Position numbers and translations under genes: made by a program. A DNA stretch of 5,874 nt from positions 1-5,874 of the forward strand of contig JACVQG010000151.1 in assembly GCA_015661045.1 (NCBI GenBank), given 5' to 3'. Every line of letters begins with the position of its first letter. Position 1 is the stretch's first letter. Under the pieces are notes generated by a model that ran no database searches, had not been told where the DNA came from, and saw only the letters and a list, made by a program, of their open reading frames with translations. The stretch is from Dehalococcoidia bacterium. Its GTDB lineage: Bacteria; Chloroflexota; Dehalococcoidia; JACVQG01. Positions 1-4,819 of this stretch are shown piece by piece.

Positions 1-504
1 GATGGTCATGTACTGGGCGTTTGCCATATAGGTCAATAGCAGAGCCGCTCCATCAATGGATCGAGCTATAGCGTATGCCTCTCTGCTGGTCAACGGAGCG
101 ATAATAGCCGAGACTTTGTAATCCGCCAACAGGGATTTAGCTTCGGCCAGCGCCTGTCCGCTTGTAGCGCCGCTGTCCCTGACAATAAGGCGCGCGGGCC
201 GCCCCTTGATACCGCCACTCTCTTCTATCTGCTCCATTGCTACTTCAGCACCAGAGATGGCTTCTTTAGCGGCCGGGGCCAGCGGCCCGGCCAGGGCGAC
301 GACCATACCCAGATTGATGCTGCCGGGTGGCAGGCGTGCATCCTTACTACCATTGGGAAGCGGCCCGGGGGAGGACTTGCCCTTGGCGGGCAACCAAGGA
401 AAGACTGCACAAGATGATAAGGTGACTAGTAGTAATAAAGCTATTATGAGCACTTTTAGCCACTTTATTCTGTGCATGTTTTTTAATATATTTTTTGTAC
501 TCAT
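1..504 (-). CDS. LivK-type ABC transporter substrate-binding lipoprotein, N-terminal part (cut by window edge)
   Basis: Extracytoplasmic solute-binding protein of the branched-chain amino acid/amide/carboxylate (LivK, Peripla_BP_6) type, which would deliver ligand to an ABC importer. Only the first 168 residues are present; family members usually have about 370-420. The start ATG is at 504-502. Residues 11-17 are basic, 18-30 are a hydrophobic helix, and LSSC at 29-32 is a lipobox, so Cys32 should be lipidated and the protein membrane-anchored. A Pro/Gly/Ser/Lys linker (about 36-62) follows. The binding fold begins at INLGMVVALAGPLAP (63-77). GAEVAMEQIEESGGIKGRP (85-103) and the IIAPLTS strand (134-140) match the family closely. 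The start lies 9 bp after the radical SAM stop, with a weak AAAGAG ribosome-binding site overlapping that stop, so the two genes are probably co-transcribed and coupled. ATG at 477-475 (Met10) is a less likely start. Ligand unknown. The lipobox favours a monoderm-like envelope, although lipoprotein versions also occur elsewhere. Confidence 0.88.
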   Translation of the reverse strand, partial: MSTKNILKNMHRIKWLKVLIIALLLLVTLSSCAVFPWLPAKGKSSPGPLPNGSKDARLPPGSINLGMVVALAGPLAPAAKEAISGAEVAMEQIEESGGIKGRPARLIVRDSGATSGQALAEAKSLLADYKVSAIIAPLTSREAYAIARSIDGAALLLTYMANAQYMTI

Positions 505-513
505 ACCGACTCT

Positions 514-2004
514 TTAAGAAAGGCCTAAGGTATAACGGATTAGATTCCAGAGACGGTTAGGGTAATAATACTTACCTTTAATTACCCTATTAATTACATA
601 ACCGGGATTAGATAGTATAAGTTGCCTTTTTTTATTACGGTTATGTTTACCTACAATAGCCTGCGCTTTCGTAATTAACTCCCTAACCTCTTGGCGGGAG
701 AATTTATTGGAGAAAAACATATCCGGGCTTTGATGGAAAAAGGTACTCCAGTCCATGTTAGCAGGCACCACACCCTCTTCGGTACATATATGGTGTAGCT
801 CAGTGCCTGGATAGGGTGTGGCTATGCTCAAATTTGCAGCGAAGGGGTCCAAGTCCTTCATCAGATTCAGAGTTTCATTTATCTCTTTTGTCGTCTCCCA
901 GGGGAAACCTATCATAAAAAAGGCACTGAAGCGGATGCCTACCTGGCGCAAGATTTCTACTGCGCTCCTCATCTGCTCTACTGTGACACCCTTTTTAATC
1001 CATCGGAGTGTCTCCGGGCTACCCGACTCCAACCCCAAGAATATTTCTTCACAGCCAGCCTTCTTCATCTGTTCCAATAAGTCTTTTGTTATAAGGTCTA
1101 CCCTGGTCTCGCACCTCCACCTGATTTTCATTCTCTCTTTTATTAAGGTGCTGCAAAACTCATTGACCAACTTCTTATTTATAGTAAAGCTGTCATCCTC
1201 AAACGAGAACTGCTGTACACCAAATTTTTGCTGTAGTTGTTGAAGTTCACTAATTACATTGGATGCTGACCTGTACCTTACTGTGCGGCTCCATACCTTG
1301 TTGGAAGCGCAGAAAACACAACTATATGGGCATCCTCTAGTAGCAAAAATGTTTCCCAACGCCTCGGGTGGACAACTTTTCCAATCTATAATAAGATGCC
1401 GGGCAGGAAAAGGGAGATCATCTAGATGGTGTATAAGGGCGCGGTCAGGATTGTGAGTTATTTGGCCATCTTTTTTGTAGCTGATACCTGGTATACTTTC
1501 CAGTTTTTCTATATTGTTCTTGACTAAATCCAACATTGTATATTCGCCTTCCCCGCGTACTACAATATCCACCTGGGAGTTCTTTAATGATTCTTCGGGT
1601 AAGGCTGTTGGATGGACGCCACCCCATACAATAGGTATTGACGAATCAATCTCTTTAATGATGTGACTTACATTAAGCGCTGAACCATATGCAGATGTGC
1701 GTAAGGAAATACCTACAACATCTGGTTTTTGCTGAGTAACTATAGAACGCACCTCACCCCATATAGGGTGCTGATGGTCTCGAAGTACCCGCAAATAGGT
1801 ATCATACATGCGGGTCTTTTTCGTCGCTGAGGGCAGGCCAACACCTGATTTGGTAAAGTCTCCGTTATAAATAGACACATCATATCCGTTTTGTTCCAGT
1901 ACTGCCCCAATGTAACAAAGGCCAAGTGGAGAACTGGGTGATTCCTCACCGAATAGCCGATACCATGGTGGGTTAATAAGTAAAATTTTCCTGATTTGCT
2001 TCAA
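514..2004 (-). CDS. B12-binding-domain radical SAM protein (BchE/HpnJ/HpnP-like class B architecture)
   Basis: Cytosolic iron-sulfur enzyme, 496 residues, normal for the family. The N-terminal cobalamin-binding-like Rossmann domain (about 5-160) starts with KILLINPPW and contains VVGIS (96-100), GGVHPTALPEE (128-138) and RGEGE (150-154). I see no DxHxxG, so cobalamin, if bound, would lack the usual lower His ligand. The radical SAM core (about 215-400) has CPYSCVFC, with Cys225, Cys229 and Cys232 as the predicted 4Fe-4S ligands, then FEDDSF (268-273), GLESGS (324-329), MIGFPWET (364-371) and PYPGTEL (397-403). The basic C-terminal tail (about 435-496) has no motif I recognise. The start is TTG at 2004-2002, supported by GGAG (2016-2013) with an 8-nt spacer and by the conserved KILLINPPW right after it. 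It is the first gene of a leftward unit with the LivK-like gene and is divergent from two glycosyltransferases. Relatives methylate or rearrange lipids, tetrapyrroles and natural products; the substrate here is unknown. The family call is firm and the function is open. Confidence 0.93.
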   Translation of the reverse strand: MKQIRKILLINPPWYRLFGEESPSSPLGLCYIGAVLEQNGYDVSIYNGDFTKSGVGLPSATKKTRMYDTYLRVLRDHQHPIWGEVRSIVTQQKPDVVGISLRTSAYGSALNVSHIIKEIDSSIPIVWGGVHPTALPEESLKNSQVDIVVRGEGEYTMLDLVKNNIEKLESIPGISYKKDGQITHNPDRALIHHLDDLPFPARHLIIDWKSCPPEALGNIFATRGCPYSCVFCASNKVWSRTVRYRSASNVISELQQLQQKFGVQQFSFEDDSFTINKKLVNEFCSTLIKERMKIRWRCETRVDLITKDLLEQMKKAGCEEIFLGLESGSPETLRWIKKGVTVEQMRSAVEILRQVGIRFSAFFMIGFPWETTKEINETLNLMKDLDPFAANLSIATPYPGTELHHICTEEGVVPANMDWSTFFHQSPDMFFSNKFSRQEVRELITKAQAIVGKHNRNKKRQLILSNPGYVINRVIKGKYYYPNRLWNLIRYTLGLS

Positions 2005-2012
2005 ATAAGATT

Positions 2013-2016
2013 CTCC
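2013..2016 (-). promoter_or_regulatory. Ribosome-binding site deciding the TTG start of the radical SAM gene
   Basis: On the minus strand, GGAG (within GTGGAGAA) lies 8 nt upstream of the TTG at 2004-2002. No ATG or GTG close by would preserve the conserved N-terminal KILLINPPW strand, so this site fixes the start. Confidence 0.7.
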
Positions 2017-2044
2017 ACGATTTAATATTTAAAAATTATGCCTA

Positions 2045-2073
2045 ATTATAGCTTTCTTTATTGATACCGTCAA
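2045..2073 (-). promoter_or_regulatory. Near-consensus sigma70-type promoter for the radical SAM/LivK unit
   Basis: Reading the minus strand, TTGACG (2073-2068) is followed after exactly 17 nt by a perfect TATAAT (2050-2045). Transcription would begin near 2038 and give a leader of about 34 nt that carries the GGAG ribosome-binding site. The leader is too short for a cobalamin riboswitch. This is the best promoter match in the window, and it suggests substantial basal expression unless repressed. Confidence 0.75.
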
Positions 2074-2077
2074 AAAA

Positions 2078-2090
2078 GTCTAGCGCAGAC
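2078..2090. promoter_or_regulatory. Dyad between the two divergent promoters, candidate operator
   Basis: GTCT-agcgc-AGAC is a 4+4 bp dyad with a 5-nt centre. It lies in the 25-nt gap between the leftward -35 (2068-2073) and the rightward -35 (2099-2104). A second pair of arms, TCAA (2070-2073) and TTGA (2094-2097), flanks it almost symmetrically. The position suits a regulator acting on both directions, but the arms are short and chance is possible. Confidence 0.3.
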
Positions 2091-2098
2091 ACGTTGAT

Positions 2099-2127
2099 TT
2101 GACTGGAAAAACTATGGATGTTAGACT
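2099..2127 (+). promoter_or_regulatory. Putative sigma70-type promoter for the glycosyltransferase pair
   Basis: TTGACT (2099-2104) is followed after 17 nt by TAGACT (2122-2127), which matches TATAAT at 4 of 6 positions. Start of transcription would be near 2134, giving a short leader of about 16 nt that still contains the AAGAGGT ribosome-binding site. It is clearly weaker than the divergent leftward promoter. Confidence 0.45.
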
Positions 2128-2137
2128 AAAAACCGTT

Positions 2138-2144
2138 AAGAGGT
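2138..2144 (+). promoter_or_regulatory. Ribosome-binding site deciding the TTG start of the first glycosyltransferase
   Basis: AAGAGGT lies 5 nt before the TTG at 2150-2152. The encoded RILHVTPFYPP immediately after it is the conserved first strand of GT4 enzymes, so the first ATG further in (Met17, at 2198) would remove an essential part of the fold. Confidence 0.7.
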
Positions 2145-2149
2145 AATAA

Positions 2150-3313
2150 TTGAGAATTCTTCACGTCACTCCCTTCTATCCACCCAGCGTAGGGGGAATG
2201 GAAGTCGTTGTTGAAAGTCTAAGCCGCAAGCTAGTGGATGCGGGACACCAGGTAACCGTATTTACTTCAAACGTTCCCCAATCCGTTAAGCAGGAAACAA
2301 TTCAGGGCATCGAAATATGCCGTTTTCGTTCCTGGTTTGGACCGCTCAATAACCAGTTTACCCCTGGACTCTTTTTTAAACTCCTCAAAGAACGAAGCTA
2401 CGACATAGTCCATGTCCATAGCCATGTGTTTCTCGCTGATAACATGACTGCCTTCACTAAAATATTCACCCGGTTGCCTATGGTATTAACCTCCCATGGC
2501 GCTATTCCAGGGTATAGAGGTATAAAACGTAGTATAGAGGTCGTGTATAATACCACTGCGGGTAAGTGGACTTTGAGGGCTATGGACAGGATTATAGCCG
2601 TTTCACCCAGTCAGGCAGATATATTGGAAAACCTGGGGGCACGCAGGAAAGATATCCGGATAATCCCCTCTGGCTTCGACCTGAGCCAATTTCATCTGGA
2701 AAGAGATTTTCAGGAATTTAAAACAAAATATCATATAGGCGGTAGAAAAACTATCCTTTTTGTGGGCACTCTCATTCCCAGGAAGGGTATAGAGTATTTA
2801 ATAGAAGCTATCAGTTATTCGAAATTCAAACCCCTGTTACTACTTGTCGGAGGCGAGATACCCGGCTTCCTGGGACATCAGAAATATTTAGAGGAAAAGA
2901 CCAGGCGGTTTGGTGTGGAGAAAGATGTTCTTTTCCTGGGGCATTTCGCCAGGGAAAAGCTGGAACCTGCCTATCTGGCATCGGACCTGTTTGCCTTCCC
3001 CTCATTAATAGAGGGGCTGCCCTTAGTCCTTTTGGAGGCTATGTTTTACGGTAAAGGCATCGTGGCTACAGATATACCCGGCAATTGTGATGCTATCAAA
3101 GACGGAATCAGCGGTCTCCTCTGCCAACCGCGGGATGCGCGTGACCTGGCCCGGAAGATAGATATTTTACTGGATAACCCGGAACTGCGGCAAAGGTTCG
3201 GAGCTGAAGCCAGGAAGGACGCGCTATCTAATTATGGTTGGGACTCGGTGCTAAAAAAGATAACAGATGTCTACGATGAGATAGGCCGGCATAGGGTTAA
3301 AGAGGAAAGATGA
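2150..3313 (+). CDS. GT4-family glycosyltransferase (GT-B fold), first of a coupled pair
   Basis: Retaining, nucleotide-sugar-dependent glycosyltransferase, 387 residues, the usual GT4 length. It is probably cytosolic or peripheral at the inner membrane face, adding a sugar to an envelope glycolipid or polysaccharide precursor. The N-terminal acceptor domain has RILHVTPFYPPSVGGMEVVV (2-21) with the Gly15-Gly16 loop, DIVHVHSH (85-92) and TSHGAIPG (114-121). IIAVSPSQADIL (148-159) and IIPSGFDLSQF (171-181) lead into the donor domain, which has ILFVGTLIPRKGIEYLIEA (202-220) and the nucleotide-sugar motif E-x7-E (Glu288, Glu296) in EGLPLVLLEAM. There is no signal peptide or membrane helix. The start is TTG with a good ribosome-binding site. 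Its TGA stop overlaps the next gene's ATG in an ATGA junction, so the two are translationally coupled. Donor and acceptor cannot be told from sequence. Confidence 0.95.
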   Translation: MRILHVTPFYPPSVGGMEVVVESLSRKLVDAGHQVTVFTSNVPQSVKQETIQGIEICRFRSWFGPLNNQFTPGLFFKLLKERSYDIVHVHSHVFLADNMTAFTKIFTRLPMVLTSHGAIPGYRGIKRSIEVVYNTTAGKWTLRAMDRIIAVSPSQADILENLGARRKDIRIIPSGFDLSQFHLERDFQEFKTKYHIGGRKTILFVGTLIPRKGIEYLIEAISYSKFKPLLLLVGGEIPGFLGHQKYLEEKTRRFGVEKDVLFLGHFAREKLEPAYLASDLFAFPSLIEGLPLVLLEAMFYGKGIVATDIPGNCDAIKDGISGLLCQPRDARDLARKIDILLDNPELRQRFGAEARKDALSNYGWDSVLKKITDVYDEIGRHRVKEER

Positions 3314-4527
3314 GAATATGTGTAATATGCCCGGCGTTAGGCAATGCAGGGGGCAAGGCTTTTGTCGGTGGGCAGGAAAATAATGCTGTCAGAATTGCTC
3401 AGGGCCTCACCAGTCGGGGCCACCACATTACTATAGTAACCACCCCACATCTCCATTCTACCCCCAATGGCGAACATACTGGCCTGGAATGGGCTGAGGT
3501 TCATTCCTTATCCATTCGTAGTCCCTATGCGTCGTTTATGTATGGCGTAGAACTAATGGTGGGGGCAATACGGGAAGTAAAGCGCCTTTCCCGGATTAAG
3601 CGGTTCGATATTATCCACGGTCACTCGGGGTATCCAATGCCGGCGCTTATCACCGGTCTGGCCGGCCGGGTCAGCCGAACCCCTTCTTTGCATACTCTTT
3701 ATTGCCCTATCCTACCGGTTAAAGGATGGCGCCCTTACCAACTGCTATCCCATCGCTCCTTCGCCCGCTTTTATCTTGGTTCCCTATCATGCCTGGGGGT
3801 GCTCAGCCAGAACACACGGCAGAGCGTTGAGAAGATAGGTATTCCGGTGTCCAGGATAAAGCTTGAGCCTCCAGCTATAGACCTCTCTCGCTTCAACGGA
3901 GATGTTACTAAGGCAGAAGCCAGGAAGACTCTTGGACTGGAGAATATAAGCGGCCCTTTCCTTCTAGCTGTGGGCGACCTGACGCCACGACGGGGACTTT
4001 TAGTCCTGGCCGATGCTCTGAAAACCGTGAAAGAGAGTTTCCCCGAGGTCAAGTTGTTGCTAGCTGTGAACATGCCGCTGGAGGCCTATAACAAGGGCAA
4101 ATTTGATGTTAAAAGCCGGTTCCAGGAGTGTGGGCTGGAAGACAACATAATACCCCTGGGTATAATTGGTGATATGCCGCGGGTTATGGCAGCCGCAGAT
4201 ATAATGGTAGCGCCATATATCTCTATCGAAGGCATTGCTGATTACCCCCTATCCATTCTGGAGGCCATGGCTATGGGTAGGCCGGCAGTAGCCAGCGGGG
4301 TTGGTGGCATACCAGAGATCGTCCTTACAGGCAAGACAGGGTTTACTGCACCCCCGGGGAATGCAAAGGCGCTGTCTGACGCTATCGTCGGTTTTTTAAA
4401 AGACCCGGATCGAATGGATAGCTGGGGCGAAAACGGGAAACAGTTCGTTAGAGAGAATTTTAGTCTGGACAAAATCGTATCGGATACGGAGCAGCTTTAT
4501 TTTTCTATTACAGGGAATAAATCTTAA
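3310..4527 (+). CDS. GT4-like glycosyltransferase with an unusual E-x10-E donor motif, second of a coupled pair
   Basis: Second GT-B glycosyltransferase, 405 residues, predicted to act in the same glycan or glycolipid pathway as its upstream partner. The start ATG overlaps the upstream TGA (ATGA), with GAGG about 4 nt before it. The N-terminal domain opens with RICVICPALGNAGG (2-15), then VGGQENNAVRIAQGL (19-33) replacing the usual GGxE helix, and DIIHGHSGYPMPAL (100-113). The donor domain has FLLAVGDLTPRRGLLVLADA (217-236) with Arg227/Arg228 in the place of the usual Arg-Lys, ADIMVAPY (296-303), and GIADYPLSILEAMAMGRP (308-325). The acidic pair is Glu307 and Glu318, ten residues apart instead of seven. 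VASGVGGIPEIV (327-338) and GKTGFTAPPG (341-350) are standard. No membrane segment is seen. The family is certain; the sugar specificity is not known. Confidence 0.93.
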   Translation: MRICVICPALGNAGGKAFVGGQENNAVRIAQGLTSRGHHITIVTTPHLHSTPNGEHTGLEWAEVHSLSIRSPYASFMYGVELMVGAIREVKRLSRIKRFDIIHGHSGYPMPALITGLAGRVSRTPSLHTLYCPILPVKGWRPYQLLSHRSFARFYLGSLSCLGVLSQNTRQSVEKIGIPVSRIKLEPPAIDLSRFNGDVTKAEARKTLGLENISGPFLLAVGDLTPRRGLLVLADALKTVKESFPEVKLLLAVNMPLEAYNKGKFDVKSRFQECGLEDNIIPLGIIGDMPRVMAAADIMVAPYISIEGIADYPLSILEAMAMGRPAVASGVGGIPEIVLTGKTGFTAPPGNAKALSDAIVGFLKDPDRMDSWGENGKQFVRENFSLDKIVSDTEQLYFSITGNKS

Positions 4528-4545
4528 TTCTTAGTTTTGAGAATT
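4526..4545 (+). other. Weak AT-rich hairpin at the end of the glycosyltransferase pair
   Basis: AATTCT (4526-4531) pairs with AGAATT (4540-4545). The stem can extend inward by a T-G and an A-T pair to a GTTT loop. It overlaps the stop codon of the second glycosyltransferase. The stem is AT-rich and no T-tract follows, so it is a poor intrinsic terminator and at most an mRNA 3'-end structure. Confidence 0.25.
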
Positions 4546-4607
4546 TGGAGTTCAGTTGCCGATGATGGTCATGAAGCACTTATTGTAGGGATTGGCCGGG
4601 TATCTCA

Positions 4608-4623
4608 TCCCGACCCGTCGGGA
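4608..4623. repeat. GC-rich perfect hairpin in the gap between the glycosyltransferases and tRNA-Gly
   Basis: TCCCGA (4608-4613) pairs perfectly with TCGGGA (4618-4623) across a CCCG loop. It sits between two convergent units, the rightward glycosyltransferases and the leftward tRNA, about 36 nt beyond the tRNA 3' end. No T-run follows on either strand, so it is not a classic terminator. An alternative pairing, CGGGT with ACCCG, competes in the same stretch. It could be a REP-like intergenic repeat or an mRNA-end stabiliser. Confidence 0.45.
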
Positions 4624-4640
4624 CGACAACCTGCTTGGAA
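4624..4640 (-). repeat. Partial duplicate of tRNA-Gly (anticodon loop to variable region)
   Basis: CGACAACCTGCTTGGAA matches 4686-4702 inside the tRNA gene at 16 of 17 positions (A4629 in place of G4691), in direct orientation and 62 bp apart. On the tRNA strand it covers the anticodon, the 3' half of the anticodon stem and the variable loop. Flanking bases do not match, so it is a fragment and not a second tRNA. It lies on the 3' side of the tRNA, where integration into a tRNA gene leaves a copied 3' piece. Confidence 0.7.
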
Positions 4641-4658
4641 CGATTCCTGATACATTTT

Positions 4659-4733
4659 TGGAGCGGGAGACGGGACTCGAACCCGCGACAGCCTGCTTGG
4701 AAGGCAGGAACTCTACCACTGAGTTACTCCCGC
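4659..4733 (-). tRNA. tRNA-Gly(TCC) with encoded CCA
   Basis: The 75-nt cloverleaf can be drawn completely. The acceptor stem GCGGGAG/CTCCCGC is perfect. The D arm is ACTC-AGTGGTA-GAGT. The anticodon stem CCTGC/GCAGG encloses CTTCCAA with anticodon TCC. A 5-nt variable loop follows, then a T arm GCGGG-TTCGAGT-CCCGT with one G-T pair, discriminator T and encoded CCA (4661-4659). It reads GGA codons, and GGG by wobble. It is transcribed leftward, toward the convergent glycosyltransferase pair and away from the divergent acyl-CoA dehydrogenase gene. No clear terminator follows, and I could not assign a convincing promoter in the AT-rich stretch upstream. Confidence 0.97.
4686..4702 (-). repeat. 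tRNA-internal copy of the 17-nt repeat
   Basis: CGACAGCCTGCTTGGAA lies within tRNA-Gly, covering the anticodon loop, 3' anticodon stem and variable loop. It is the presumed parent of the fragment at 4624-4640. The anticodon-loop region of tRNA genes is a common crossover site for tyrosine integrases. Confidence 0.7.
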
Positions 4734-4752
4734 TCTGTTTACTGATGCTAAC

Positions 4753-4781
4753 TTGCATACAAATTAGGTTTCGCTTATATT
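4753..4781 (+). promoter_or_regulatory. Putative sigma70-type promoter for the acyl-CoA dehydrogenase gene
   Basis: TTGCAT (4753-4758, 3 of 6 matches) is followed after 17 nt by TATATT (4776-4781, 5 of 6 matches). Start of transcription near 4788 would give a leader of about 32 nt with a strong ribosome-binding site. The -10 is convincing and the -35 is poor. Confidence 0.4.
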
Positions 4782-4805
4782 AAAAATAATCACACTAAAT
4801 CCTAG

Positions 4806-4812
4806 AGGAGGT
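4806..4812 (+). promoter_or_regulatory. Strong Shine-Dalgarno deciding the TTG start of the acyl-CoA dehydrogenase gene
   Basis: AGGAGGT, a full-consensus site, ends 7 nt before the TTG at 4820-4822. It fixes a non-ATG start and shows that the gene retains intact translation-initiation signals although its reading frame is broken downstream. Confidence 0.8.
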
Positions 4813-4819
4813 AATTCCT

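Noticed and set aside
206..517. 103-codon plus-strand open frame
   Set aside because: It lies antisense to the LivK-like gene, shows no family pattern, and its hydrophobic end merely mirrors the signal-peptide codons on the other strand.
818..1949. Several open frames of 60-141 codons within the radical SAM gene
   Set aside because: All lie in other frames of a well-supported 496-residue protein and show no domain pattern.
2005..2044. Cobalamin or SAM riboswitch upstream of the radical SAM gene
   Set aside because: The predicted leader is only about 34 nt, too short for either riboswitch, and no B12-box-like element is visible.
3771..4472. Two minus-strand open frames within the second glycosyltransferase
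   Set aside because: They are antisense shadows of a continuous GT4 reading frame.
4526..4560. Intrinsic terminator after the second glycosyltransferase
   Set aside because: The hairpin there is AT-rich and lacks a following T-tract, so a terminator call is not supported.
4552..4783. Two overlapping small open frames on opposite strands, one containing ERETGLEPATACLEGR and one containing SKQAVAGSSPVSRS
   Set aside because: Both are translations across the tRNA-Gly gene and its duplicated fragment. Such peptides are well-known artefacts of reading tRNA sequence as protein.
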